From Ochrovirga pacifica (GTDB taxonomy: Bacteria > Bacteroidota > Bacteroidia > Flavobacteriales > Flavobacteriaceae): a stretch of DNA of 64,000 nt. The notes under the pieces were generated by a model that was not told where the DNA came from, searched no databases, and saw nothing but the letters and a program-made list of their open reading frames with translations. Position numbers and translations under genes: made by a program. The stretch covers positions 1 through 64,000 of the forward strand of contig NZ_AFPK01000043.1 in the NCBI RefSeq assembly GCF_000220525.1. Reading direction: 5' to 3'. Shown piece after piece: positions 18,413 through 27,382 of the stretch. Positions within the stretch are counted from its first letter, which is position 1, and each line of letters opens with the position of its first letter.

Positions 18413-19438
18413 ATGAAGAAATTTTTTTCACTTTTTAGCTTATTGATGGCCTTAGCTATCACAAACGTATCTTGTTCTGATGACAGTAATGAAGTTACGG
18501 TATCTTCTTTAGCCAACATCAATCAATTTACTGTAGACATACAGGATTTAACGGATGAAGAAATTAATTACGATTACGGAACGGATATTACAATTAGTGT
18601 TCCTTTTGGAACTGATTTAACTACTGTAATTCCTACAATTACTTTGTCAGACAACGCAACTGTAAGTCCTGCTTCTGGAGAAACCATTACTTTTGTAGAT
18701 GGTGTTGCTCAAAACTTTGTAGTTACAGCAGAAGACGGTACCACCACAAAAACATATACCGTTACAATTAATGTACGTGCAGAAGTAGGAAGCGGAACTC
18801 GTTTAAAAACTTATGTCTTAGCAGATTTGTACGGAGAAAACTCAACCACAACTTACACGTACAACGATGCAAATTTTGTTAGTACCATCAGCAAAGAAGT
18901 TGATGACTGGGGAACTATTTCTACAACCACTTATACTTTGGTTTACAACGATAAAAATCAAGTGATTGAAAAAACTGCAGAAGGGCAAAGTACTGTGTAT
19001 ACCTACGAAGAAGGGAAGATTGTAAAAGCTACCTATACAGCAGATGATGTATTGACTTACACATACAATTATACCTATGATCTTAATGGAAACTTAGCAT
19101 CAGAAACAAGAACAGATCATACCAATAGCGATGCAACTAGTCAAGTATTATTTACTATTGTAGAAGGTAATGTTACTGTAGAAAACAGATTTGGTGATGA
19201 TTATACAGCTGAATACGATGACAAAAAAAATCCATTTAAAGAATTGTACCCTGCTGCTTATGCTGCAATCAACGTAGGAATTTCTGCAGTAAATACAAAC
19301 AATCCTATTTCAGGAACATTAGCAGATGATAGCATTACTTACGAATACAATACAGAAGGTTACCCTGTTTCTGCTTCTTATACTTATTTTGATGGATTAG
19401 CAACTGTAGATAAGACATTTACTTACTTTGAAGACTAA
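18413..19438 (+). CDS. DUF5018-like lipoprotein with YD-type repeats
   Basis: A 341-residue lipoprotein: the signal ends ITNVSC, giving the lipidated Cys21. Residues ~32-125 form an Ig-like beta domain resembling DUF5018 (INQFTVDIQDL, FGTDLTTVIPTITLSDNAT, VTAEDGTTTKTYTVTINV). Residues ~130-341 contain degenerate tyrosine-rich repeats (TTYTYNDANF, TVYTYEEGKI, YTYDLNGNL) and a KKNPFKELYP segment seen in Bacteroidota repeat lipoproteins. It lies 82 bp after susD and is probably an accessory, surface-exposed substrate-binding protein of the same locus. It ends in a strong terminator. Confidence 0.8.
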   Translation: MKKFFSLFSLLMALAITNVSCSDDSNEVTVSSLANINQFTVDIQDLTDEEINYDYGTDITISVPFGTDLTTVIPTITLSDNATVSPASGETITFVDGVAQNFVVTAEDGTTTKTYTVTINVRAEVGSGTRLKTYVLADLYGENSTTTYTYNDANFVSTISKEVDDWGTISTTTYTLVYNDKNQVIEKTAEGQSTVYTYEEGKIVKATYTADDVLTYTYNYTYDLNGNLASETRTDHTNSDATSQVLFTIVEGNVTVENRFGDDYTAEYDDKKNPFKELYPAAYAAINVGISAVNTNNPISGTLADDSITYEYNTEGYPVSASYTYFDGLATVDKTFTYFED

Positions 19439-19472
19439 AATAAAACCCGTTTTATTTTCTTTTTTTTCATCC

Positions 19473-19505
19473 GAAACACTCTTGTTTTAAGAGTGTTTCT
19501 TTTTA
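19473..19505 (+). terminator. Intrinsic terminator after the DUF5018-like gene
   Basis: An 11-bp perfect stem (19473-19483 with 19489-19499) with loop GTTTT, then TTTTT. It lies just 10 bp upstream of the next ATG (19515), and no promoter is visible in between, so the next gene may depend on read-through. Confidence 0.85.
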
Positions 19506-19514
19506 TCCATTGCT

Positions 19515-20168
19515 ATGTATTTTAACTATTTAATAGGAACTTTAACAGTTTTGATGTTGTCATGTCAAAACACCACAACATCCGAAGAAACTGTTGTAGA
19601 AGATACTCCCCCAAAAGAAATTCAACTCAGTGCCGAAGCACAACTTAAAGAATTATATCGTACTCAAGTAATTCCACTATTTACAGATTTTACAGAAGTT
19701 AGCATTCCCACCATTTTTAAAATAGACAAAAAAGATCCATCTATTAATGCAGGTGCTTCTTTTGGTTATGTAGAGGTAAGCCAAGGATTAATTGACGTTC
19801 GTAAAACAGAAATTCAACGGTTTGCTTTGGCTCATGAATTAGCACATATCGTAACCATTTCTCAAGCTAAAAAGTTTGGACTTTCGAATGTGATTCCTAA
19901 AGGATTGTTGTACAACGAGTATCAAAAAGCAGAATTTTTAGCAGATTTAATCGCTATCCATTTGATACAATCTAAGCAACCTCAAGAAATAAAAAACATT
20001 CAATCAATATTTCCACAATTACAAATATTGTTAGGAGGAAAAACCTTTACACATCCTTCAGGAAGAGGTAGGATTCAGAACATGCAACTGTATTTGCAAG
20101 AAGCCAAACACATCAGTCAGGCAGAAGCATTTAAAAAGCAGTTTCAAAATATATGGTCTAAAAACTAA
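19515..20168 (+). CDS. Putative zinc metallopeptidase lipoprotein
   Basis: A 217-residue lipoprotein (signal MYFNYLIGTLTVLMLSC, Cys17). It carries HELAH at residues 107-111 inside FALAHELAHIV, a canonical HExxH zinc site, followed about 30 residues later by KAEFLADLIAIHLI, whose Glu could be the third ligand as in M48/M78-type gluzincins. The family was not identified. The gene starts 10 bp after a terminator hairpin, so expression may be low or by read-through. With the DUF5117-type enzyme upstream it makes a second peptidase in the SusCD locus. Confidence 0.75.
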   Translation: MYFNYLIGTLTVLMLSCQNTTTSEETVVEDTPPKEIQLSAEAQLKELYRTQVIPLFTDFTEVSIPTIFKIDKKDPSINAGASFGYVEVSQGLIDVRKTEIQRFALAHELAHIVTISQAKKFGLSNVIPKGLLYNEYQKAEFLADLIAIHLIQSKQPQEIKNIQSIFPQLQILLGGKTFTHPSGRGRIQNMQLYLQEAKHISQAEAFKKQFQNIWSKN

Positions 20169-20209
20169 AAAACAGGAGTTAAGCATATCGCTTAATTCCT
20201 GTTTTTATT
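20168..20209. terminator. Bidirectional terminator
   Basis: A 17-bp imperfect stem (20168-20184 with 20190-20206, one mismatch) with loop ATATC. T runs follow on the plus strand and A runs precede, so it can serve both the peptidase lipoprotein gene and the convergent acyl-CoA dehydrogenase gene. Confidence 0.8.
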
Positions 20210-20291
20210 TAAAATATATTCAACCTTATTTTAATAAGGCAAATATACAAAATTAGTTTCTTAAACTGCTTTTTCACAGTTTAAAAATCAA

Positions 20292-22088
20292 TTAGCATGG
20301 ATAGGCATTTTTGCTAATTACATCATTTGCTATTTCTTTTTTTAGCGCTATAATATTAGGGAAATTATAGTATTTGGTAAATCGTTTCAATCCAATCAAC
20401 AGCATACGTTGCTCGTCGTTATATGTAAAAGAAATAATTGCTTCTTTTCCTTTGTTGTTAATTTTTTCAACAGCATTAAACAAGTTCAATCGTGTCATGG
20501 CAATTTGTAAGCTAGCTTGTTCTACAGAGGTTTTAGAAATTAACTTTTCTGTTTTTAATAAAGTCGATTCTGCCATATAAACCTCTATTAATATTTCCGC
20601 AGCACATAAAATTAACTCTTGTTGTTTTTCCAATTCCATTCCATATTTTTCTACGGCTTTTCCTGCAACCATCAAAAAGACTTTTTTAAGGTTTTCTAGA
20701 ATTATTTTTTCTTCTGCAAATAATTCAGAGAAATCAGGAGTGTCAAAAGATGGAATTCCCATTAAGTCATTGGCAATTGCCATGGCAGGAGTCATTAAAT
20801 CTAGTTCTCCTTTCAATGCTTTTTTCATCAGCATTCCCACCGTTAACAATCGGTTAATTTCATTGGTTCCTTCATAAATTCTAGAAATACGTGCATCTCT
20901 CCAAGCTGCTTCCATAGGCGTGTCTTCTGAAAATCCCATACCACCATAAATTTGCAACCCTTCGTCTGCTACATATTGTCCTACTTCAGAACCATAGACT
21001 TTTAAAATAGCACACTCCAAAGCAAAATCTTCTACTCCTTTTAATTCTGCTTCTTGATGTGTTTTTCCTGCAGCTACCAAAGCATCAATTTTTTGTTGGA
21101 TTGCTCCTCCTGCACGATAAACACCACATTCTGTTACAAATGTTTTAGTTACCATTAAGGCTAGTTTCTCTTGAACGGCTCCAAAACTAGCAATAGTAGT
21201 ACCAAATTGTTTGCGTTCATTGGCATATGTAACAGCGTTGCTAGTTATTCTACGACAAGCATCCAAACAAGCGGAAGCCAATTTAATTCTTCCTATATTC
21301 AAAATATTCAACGCTATCTTAAACCCATTTTGTCTATCAGACAGCATATTTTCTACAGGTACAACAGTTTCATTAAAAAATACTTGTCGAGTAGAGGAGG
21401 CTCTAATTCCAAGTTTCTTTTCTTCATCTCCTAAAGTAATTCCATTCGGATTTTCAGCATCATATTCTACAATAAAAGCGGTTAAGTTTTTATCATCTTC
21501 AATACGTGCAAATACAATCATCAAACTACAGAACCCCGCGTTGGAAATCCACATTTTTTGTCCTGATATCTTATAATGTGTACCGTCTTCTGATAGTACG
21601 GCTTTGGTTTTTCCAGAATTTGCATCCGAACCTGCTTCGGGTTCTGTTAAACAATAAGCTCCAAACCACTCTCCGCTAGCCAATTTAGGAACGTATTTTT
21701 GTTTTTGTGCTTCGGTTCCATAGAGTACAATGGGCATTGTACCAATTCCTGTATGTGCTCCAAAAGCAGTTGCAAAAGATCCTGTAGCTCCAGAAATATA
21801 ATCACAAACTAAAATGGTAGACATAAAAGACATTCCCATTCCTCCGTAAGCTTCGGGGACAGCAATACTTAAAAAACCCATTTCACCTGCTTTTACCATT
21901 AATTCTTCGGTAAAAGCATAGTCTTTTTTCTCAAATTTTTCTTTGTGAGGCCATACTTCACGGTCTATAAATTCTTTAACAGACTCTTTCATCATCTGTT
22001 GCTCTTCAGAAAAATCTTCTACAATAAATATATCCTTGGCTTTAGTTTCAGAAACAATAAATGCTCCTCCTGTAAGTGTGTGTTCCAT
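20292..22088 (-). CDS. fadE: Acyl-CoA dehydrogenase (FadE type)
   Basis: A 598-residue flavoenzyme that introduces the alpha-beta double bond in fatty acyl-CoAs. The usual domain order is seen: N-terminal helical part (DFSEEQQMMKESVKEF), the middle beta domain (CLTEPEAGSDANSGKTKA, KMWISNAG), the FAD-binding C-terminal helices (ERKQFGTTIASFGAVQEKLA, QIYGGMGF), then an extra C-terminal ~180-residue domain found in the long FadE/YusJ-like class. The segment ISRIYEGTNEINRLL holds the catalytic-type Glu. It is the last gene of the MarR-fadN-fadA-fadE operon, 22 bp after fadA. Confidence 0.93.
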   Translation of the reverse strand: MEHTLTGGAFIVSETKAKDIFIVEDFSEEQQMMKESVKEFIDREVWPHKEKFEKKDYAFTEELMVKAGEMGFLSIAVPEAYGGMGMSFMSTILVCDYISGATGSFATAFGAHTGIGTMPIVLYGTEAQKQKYVPKLASGEWFGAYCLTEPEAGSDANSGKTKAVLSEDGTHYKISGQKMWISNAGFCSLMIVFARIEDDKNLTAFIVEYDAENPNGITLGDEEKKLGIRASSTRQVFFNETVVPVENMLSDRQNGFKIALNILNIGRIKLASACLDACRRITSNAVTYANERKQFGTTIASFGAVQEKLALMVTKTFVTECGVYRAGGAIQQKIDALVAAGKTHQEAELKGVEDFALECAILKVYGSEVGQYVADEGLQIYGGMGFSEDTPMEAAWRDARISRIYEGTNEINRLLTVGMLMKKALKGELDLMTPAMAIANDLMGIPSFDTPDFSELFAEEKIILENLKKVFLMVAGKAVEKYGMELEKQQELILCAAEILIEVYMAESTLLKTEKLISKTSVEQASLQIAMTRLNLFNAVEKINNKGKEAIISFTYNDEQRMLLIGLKRFTKYYNFPNIIALKKEIANDVISKNAYPC

Positions 22089-22110
22089 GTTGTTGTGTTT
22101 TTTTGGTTTC

Positions 22111-23295
22111 TTATTTTAAAAACTCATAAACTCCTGCTGCTCCTTGTCCAGTTCCTACGCACATAGTTACGAGTCCGTATTTGTGATTTCTTCTTCTCAT
22201 TTCATTGATCAATTGTACTGATAATTTAGCTCCTGTACAGCCCAATGGATGTCCTAAAGCAATGGCTCCTCCGTTTACATTTACCCGTTCTGGGTCTAGC
22301 CCTAATTCATTGATAACTGCCAAAGATTGTGAAGCAAAAGCTTCGTTCAATTCTACCAAGTCAATGTCGTTTTTGGTAAGGCCTACTTGTTTTAGAGCTT
22401 TGGGTACTGCCATTACAGGTCCAATTCCCATAATTTTAGGTTCTACACCTGCGGCAGCAAAAGAAACTAGCCTTGCTACAGGTTCTAGGTTTAATTCTTT
22501 TACCATTTCCTCGCTCATTACTAAAACAAAAGCTGCTCCATCACTCATTTGAGATGAGTTCCCTGCCGTAACAGATCCTTTGTTGGCAAATACAGGTCTT
22601 AATTTAGCCAAAGCTTCTAAGGAAGTGTCTTTTCTGGGGCCTTCATCTTGTTGTACCGTGTATTTTTTTTGCTCTTTTTTACCTTTGCTATTAATAAAAA
22701 TATGTTCTACATCAATAGGAGCAATGTCTTCTTTAAATAAGTCTTGAGACTGTGCTTTTAATGCTTTTTGATGAGAGTTAAAGGCAAACAAATCTTGCTG
22801 ATCTCTTGTCACTTTAAATTTTTCGGCAACAGCTTCGGCTGTCAAACCCATTCCCCAATAATAATCTTCGTTCCCTTCTTTGGTTTCATGGTAGTTGGGA
22901 GAGGGTTTGTAACCTCCCATAGGTATGTATGACATGCTTTCTACACCTCCTGCAATAATACAATCTGCCATTCCTGATTGAATTTTAGCAGCAGCAATCG
23001 CAATGGTCTCTAAACCAGAAGCACAGTATCGGTTGACAGTCATTCCGGCAACATCGGCAATTTTTAAACCCATTAACGAAATCAAACGTCCCATGTTTAA
23101 TCCTTGTTCTGCTTCGGGCATGGCATTTCCTACTATTACATCGTCTACTCTGTGTTTGTCTAATTCAGGTACTTTGTCTAATAAGTACTGTATGGTTTCT
23201 GCGGCCAGTTCGTCTGGTCTCTTAAAACGGAATAATCCTTTGGGAGCTTTTCCTACGGCTGTTCTATATCCTTTTACTATATATGCTGTTTTCAT
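22111..23295 (-). CDS. fadA: Acetyl-CoA acyltransferase (3-ketoacyl-CoA thiolase)
   Basis: A 394-residue thiolase for the last step of beta-oxidation. The nucleophile is Cys91 in NRYCASGLE; the second active-site block is GGAIALGHPLGCTGAK (His ~352) and the third is CVGTGQGAAG near the C-terminus. Length and motif spacing are typical of degradative thiolases. It lies between fadN (100 bp upstream) and fadE (22 bp downstream) on the same strand. Confidence 0.95.
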   Translation of the reverse strand: MKTAYIVKGYRTAVGKAPKGLFRFKRPDELAAETIQYLLDKVPELDKHRVDDVIVGNAMPEAEQGLNMGRLISLMGLKIADVAGMTVNRYCASGLETIAIAAAKIQSGMADCIIAGGVESMSYIPMGGYKPSPNYHETKEGNEDYYWGMGLTAEAVAEKFKVTRDQQDLFAFNSHQKALKAQSQDLFKEDIAPIDVEHIFINSKGKKEQKKYTVQQDEGPRKDTSLEALAKLRPVFANKGSVTAGNSSQMSDGAAFVLVMSEEMVKELNLEPVARLVSFAAAGVEPKIMGIGPVMAVPKALKQVGLTKNDIDLVELNEAFASQSLAVINELGLDPERVNVNGGAIALGHPLGCTGAKLSVQLINEMRRRNHKYGLVTMCVGTGQGAAGVYEFLK

Positions 23296-23395
23296 TTTTG
23301 TAGCTTTTAATTATTGATTCTTAGCCTTTAGCTTTTGGGTATGCTTAAATTATCTTAGCAAATAACCAAATACTAAAAACGAAGTGCTAAACACA

Positions 23396-25798
23396 TTAGT
23401 TTCTTAACGGTTTCCCTGTTTTTAACATGTGCTGAATTCTTTCCAATGTTTTTCTTTCTCCTAATAAGGATAAAAAGGCTTCTCTTTCTAAGTCTAGTAG
23501 GTATTGTTCCGATACATCAGTAGGTTCAGACAAGTCTCCTCCGGCCATTACATAGCCTAATTTATTAGCAATCAATCTATCGTGTTCGGATGCATATTTT
23601 CCTGCAACCAAACTATCGGCACCAACCTGAAACATTCCCAATACTTGTTGTCCCAATACTTTTACTTTTTGCGGAGCAGGGCATAGGTAACCATCGTCTA
23701 ACATTTGCAATGCGTGTTTTTTGGCAGTTGCTATTTGTTGTTGTTCGTTGGTTACTACAATGTCTTTATGGGGGATATAATATCCAAAATCAAAGGCTTG
23801 GTGTGCAGAAGTAGCTACTTTTGCCATGGCTATATTGATAAAAGCTTCTCGCATTCTGTTCAACTTTACATCATCTTTTAGCACTCCATCTGTTACTCTT
23901 TTTGCCATTTCTTTGGTTCCTCCACCTCCAGGAATCACTCCCACACCAAACTCAACCAAACCTGTATACGTTTCTGCAGCTGCAATTACCTTGTCTGCAT
24001 GTAAGCTTAGTTCACATCCTCCTCCTAAGGTCAAACCTCTTGGGGTAATAAGTGTAGGGCAGGATGAGTAACGCATACGCATTACTGTGTTTTGAAAGTA
24101 TTGTACTGCATAATTCAACTCATCATATTCCTGTTCTACAGCTAGCATAAATACCATGGCTAAATTGGCTCCAACCGAAAAGTTGGTCGCTTGGTTTCCT
24201 AATATTATTGCATCGTATTTGCTCTCAGCCAAATCAATTCCTTTGTTGATGGCTTGCAATACACCACTTCCCAAAGTATTCATTTTAGATTGGAACTCTA
24301 CATTTAAAATTCCATCTCCTAGATGTTGAATGGAAGCTTCTGCATTAGACCAAATAGTATCTGTTTTTCTGATATTGTCTAACAGTATAAAACCTTCTTT
24401 TCCTTTTACCTTTTCTTGTGTTTTGGATGGAATATTGTAGTAATACTGAACTCCATCTTGTACTGTGTAAAAAGAGGACTGTCCTTCGTTTATCATTTTA
24501 GGCACCCAACTAGCTACGGTATATCCTTCTTGTGCTATCAACTCCATTCCTTCAACCACACCAATAGCATCCCAAATTTCAAAAGGTCCGTGTTGCCATC
24601 CAAAACCAGCTTTCATGGATTCGTCTATTTTATAGAGCTCGTCTGATATTTCTGGAATTCTGTTAGATACATAAGCAAATAAGGCAGCAAATGTTTTTCT
24701 ATAAAAACCCCCAGCCTTGTCTTGTCCTTTTACAAGTACTTTAAAACGATCTGCTACATTATCAATGGTTTTGGTAGCGTTTAAGGTTTCAAAAGAAGCT
24801 TTTTTAGACGGAGCATAAGTTAGCTTTTCTAAATCCAGGGCTAAAATCTCTTTTTCTCCTTTGTGATTGATGTCTTTTTTATAAAACCCTTGTCCTGTTT
24901 TACTCCCCAACCATTGATTGTTTAACATAGACTGCATAAAGTCGGGCAGAGCAAACAAAGCGTTGGCCTCGTCTTCTTTGCAGTTTTCTTGCAACCCTTT
25001 GGCTACATGAACCAGTGTATCCAATCCTACTACATCTACAGTTCTAAACGTTGCAGATTTGGGTCTTCCTATTACGGGTCCTGTAAGTTTATCTACTTCT
25101 GCTACTGTTAAACCTAGATCTTTTACAATGTGTAGCATGCTCATAATTCCAAAAATCCCAATTCTATTTCCTATAAAGGCGGGAGTATCTTTGGCTAAAA
25201 CAGCTGTTTTTCCTAAAAACTTTGTTCCAAAGTTCATTAAAAAATCAACAACGTCTTGTTGGCAATCGGGACCAGGAACTACTTCAAAAAGTTTTAGGTA
25301 ACGTGGCGGATTGAAAAAATGTGTAATGGCAAAGTGTTCTCTAAAATCTTGCGAACGACCTTGATTCATATATTTAATAGGAATTCCAGAAGTATTACTT
25401 GTAATTAATGTTCCTGGTTTTCTGTGTTTTTCTATGCTTTCAAAGACTTGTTGTTTTATATCCAATCGTTCTACCACCACTTCTACAATCCAATCTACTT
25501 CTTTTAGCTTTGGTAAATCATCCGAAAGGTTTCCCGTAGTGATTCTTTCTGCAAAAGCATTGTTGTACAAAGGTGCTGGATTAGATTTTATAGCGGTTTG
25601 CAAATTGTTGTTTACCACTCTGTTTTTTACCACAGGATGTTCTAAACTCAATCCTTTTTCCTTTTCTTTGTCTGTTAAAGAAGTAGGGGCTAGGTCTAAT
25701 AGTAAAACTTGCACTCCTATATTGGCAAAATGACAGGCGATTCCTGATCCCATGATCCCAGAACCTATCACTGCAACTTTTTTAATATGTCTTTTCAT
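23396..25798 (-). CDS. fadN: 3-hydroxyacyl-CoA dehydrogenase / enoyl-CoA hydratase
   Basis: An 800-residue bifunctional beta-oxidation enzyme. The N-terminal Rossmann domain has VAVIGSGIMGSGIACHFANIG at residues 9-29, followed by the HAD signature DTPAFIGNRIGIFGIMS and a second HAD C-terminal helical domain. The C-terminal ~300 residues are an enoyl-CoA hydratase/isomerase domain (AIILGNQATNFSVGANLAM, GLTLGGGCELSLHAD, GVIPGGGGTKEMAKR). This HAD-first order and size match Bacillus FadN, not the E. coli FadB order. It starts 2 bp after the MarR gene stop. Confidence 0.93.
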   Translation of the reverse strand: MKRHIKKVAVIGSGIMGSGIACHFANIGVQVLLLDLAPTSLTDKEKEKGLSLEHPVVKNRVVNNNLQTAIKSNPAPLYNNAFAERITTGNLSDDLPKLKEVDWIVEVVVERLDIKQQVFESIEKHRKPGTLITSNTSGIPIKYMNQGRSQDFREHFAITHFFNPPRYLKLFEVVPGPDCQQDVVDFLMNFGTKFLGKTAVLAKDTPAFIGNRIGIFGIMSMLHIVKDLGLTVAEVDKLTGPVIGRPKSATFRTVDVVGLDTLVHVAKGLQENCKEDEANALFALPDFMQSMLNNQWLGSKTGQGFYKKDINHKGEKEILALDLEKLTYAPSKKASFETLNATKTIDNVADRFKVLVKGQDKAGGFYRKTFAALFAYVSNRIPEISDELYKIDESMKAGFGWQHGPFEIWDAIGVVEGMELIAQEGYTVASWVPKMINEGQSSFYTVQDGVQYYYNIPSKTQEKVKGKEGFILLDNIRKTDTIWSNAEASIQHLGDGILNVEFQSKMNTLGSGVLQAINKGIDLAESKYDAIILGNQATNFSVGANLAMVFMLAVEQEYDELNYAVQYFQNTVMRMRYSSCPTLITPRGLTLGGGCELSLHADKVIAAAETYTGLVEFGVGVIPGGGGTKEMAKRVTDGVLKDDVKLNRMREAFINIAMAKVATSAHQAFDFGYYIPHKDIVVTNEQQQIATAKKHALQMLDDGYLCPAPQKVKVLGQQVLGMFQVGADSLVAGKYASEHDRLIANKLGYVMAGGDLSEPTDVSEQYLLDLEREAFLSLLGERKTLERIQHMLKTGKPLRN

Positions 25799-25800
25799 AC

Positions 25801-26244
25801 CTAAAAAATTAATTTATCTTGAATCAATTCTTGAATTGTTTCTGTTACTTCTATAAATGTTTCTATTTGTTTGCTTGTTAAATTCTGTGCTACTTCTTGA
25901 TTGAACTGCAATACAATCTGCTTAGAAATTTCTCGTTGCTCTTTTCCCTTTTCTGTTAACTTTATCAATACACTTCGCCCATCTTCAGGATTCGCCTCTT
26001 TGTAAATTAAGTCCAAAGCTTCCATTTTTTTTAACGTTCTAGACAAACTTGTCGCTTCAATCCCCATTTTAGGCCCTAATGCAGTAGAGGGTGTTCCATT
26101 TTTGTAGTGTATGTTTACCAGTACAAAACCAATGGTCATAATACTGTCTCGTTTTAAAGCTTCTTCGTTGTACATTTTACTAATCAACTGCCAAGTAGAG
26201 CGGTACATATAATCAAACGGCACTGTTTTATTTCTTTCTTTCAT
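25801..26244 (-). CDS. MarR family transcriptional regulator
   Basis: A 147-residue winged-helix regulator. The DNA-binding part holds GPKMGIEATSLSRTLKKMEALDLIYKEANPEDGRSVLIKLTEKGK, the normal MarR recognition helix and beta wing (shown in pieces: TSLSRTLKKME and DGRSVLIKLT). It heads the beta-oxidation operon, 2 bp before fadN, so it probably senses acyl-CoAs or fatty acids and autoregulates. The dyad at 26267-26278 lies 23 bp upstream of its ATG and is a plausible operator. A related site lies at the divergent ABC promoter. Confidence 0.9.
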   Translation of the reverse strand: MKERNKTVPFDYMYRSTWQLISKMYNEEALKRDSIMTIGFVLVNIHYKNGTPSTALGPKMGIEATSLSRTLKKMEALDLIYKEANPEDGRSVLIKLTEKGKEQREISKQIVLQFNQEVAQNLTSKQIETFIEVTETIQELIQDKLIF

Positions 26245-26266
26245 GTCTAAATATACTCAAAAAAAC

Positions 26267-26278
26267 TATGCTTGCATA
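26267..26278. promoter_or_regulatory. Candidate MarR operator (dyad)
   Basis: TATGCTTGCATA is an inverted repeat with arms TATGC and GCATA around TT. It lies 23 bp upstream of the MarR start codon, where a repressor would block the operon promoter. The first ten or eleven bases recur at 26438-26448 before the divergent gene. Confidence 0.5.
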
Positions 26279-26380
26279 ATTTTTAAGCGTTAAAATTAAA
26301 TATTATCCATTATTAAAACCTTAAACTCTATAAATATCCAATAAAAACTAGTATAGATTGTCAATCCCTAAAGAATGTGC

Positions 26381-26407
26381 CATCCTTTAAAATTTTATAA
26401 AAGGATG
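26381..26407. repeat. Inverted repeat in the divergent promoter region
   Basis: CATCCTTT (26381-26388) and AAAGGATG (26400-26407) are perfect inverted arms separated by 11 AT-rich bases. It may be a regulator site or a hairpin; no T run follows, so it is not an ordinary terminator. Confidence 0.45.
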
Positions 26408-26437
26408 CCGAAATGTTTTGACACATAGTACTATATT

Positions 26438-26448
26438 TATGCTTGCAA
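26438..26448 (+). promoter_or_regulatory. Second copy of the TATGCTTGCA motif
   Basis: TATGCTTGCAA repeats the left ten bases of the dyad at 26267. It lies 10 bp before the ATG of the ABC ATPase gene and overlaps a TATATTTA element (26432-26439) that could be a variant -7 box. Confidence 0.45.
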
Positions 26449-26458
26449 AAACAAAAAA

Positions 26459-27382
26459 ATGCAAGATTCATTCTTAGTTATAGAGAATTTAAGCAAATCT
26501 TATCGTAATAAAATTGCTTTAAATTCAGTGTCTTTTCAGATTCCCCAAGGAAGTGTGTATGGATTAATTGGACAAAATGGTGCTGGAAAAACCACGCTGA
26601 TTCGTATTCTAAACAAAATTATTGATGCCGATAGCGGACAAGTCTTATTTAAAGGAGAAAAAATAGATAGCAACACTATAGCACATATTGGTTACTTGCC
26701 AGAAGAGCGTGGTTTGTACAAAAACATGACCATAGAAGAACAGGCCTTGTATTTTGGACAACTTAAAGAAATGTCTAAACCTAAAGCCATAGCAGCTATG
26801 GATTATTGGCTGCAACGTTTTGATATTTTAGACTGGAAAAAGAAAAAAATAGAAGATTTATCAAAAGGTATGGCTCAAAAAGTGCAGTTTATCATTGCAG
26901 TTTTGCATCAGCCAGAATTGCTGATTTTAGACGAACCTTTTAGCGGATTTGATCCTATTAATGCAGATTTGATAGCCCAAGAAATTAAAGAGTTGTCCAA
27001 ACAAGGAACCACCATTATTTTTTCTTCTCATAGAATGGAGTCTGTTTCCGAAATGTGTGATGATGTGTGTTTAATTCATAAAGGAACTACTTTGCTACAA
27101 GGTAGTATAGAGAAAATACAAGAACAATACGCTAATGAAGTTTATGAAATTGGGCTTACTACCGTAAATCCATCGTTGCTAACAGAGTTTTTAAACAATG
27201 CAGCTTATCAAACTAAACGCATAGCACAAACTCCCGAAAAAGTAAGTCTAGAAACAAGTATTGTAGCAGGCAATTCTTCTGAATTACTACAAACTATTAG
27301 TGGTTTAGGAACCGTGCACCTATTTAAAAAACACGTTCCTACTTTACAAGAAATCTTTATAAAAACAATTCAAAATGCATAA
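26459..27382 (+). CDS. ABC transporter ATP-binding protein
   Basis: A 307-residue ATPase of the ABC-2/NatA class. Walker A GQNGAGKTT is at residues 38-46, the signature is LSKGMAQKVQ, Walker B LLILDEPFSGFD, and the H-loop is in FSSHRMES. The C-terminal ~80 residues form the DUF4162-like tail common in exporter ATPases. The next gene, its permease, overlaps it by 8 bp. The substrate is unknown; sodium, drug or lipid export are all possible in this class. Confidence 0.93.
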   Translation: MQDSFLVIENLSKSYRNKIALNSVSFQIPQGSVYGLIGQNGAGKTTLIRILNKIIDADSGQVLFKGEKIDSNTIAHIGYLPEERGLYKNMTIEEQALYFGQLKEMSKPKAIAAMDYWLQRFDILDWKKKKIEDLSKGMAQKVQFIIAVLHQPELLILDEPFSGFDPINADLIAQEIKELSKQGTTIIFSSHRMESVSEMCDDVCLIHKGTTLLQGSIEKIQEQYANEVYEIGLTTVNPSLLTEFLNNAAYQTKRIAQTPEKVSLETSIVAGNSSELLQTISGLGTVHLFKKHVPTLQEIFIKTIQNA

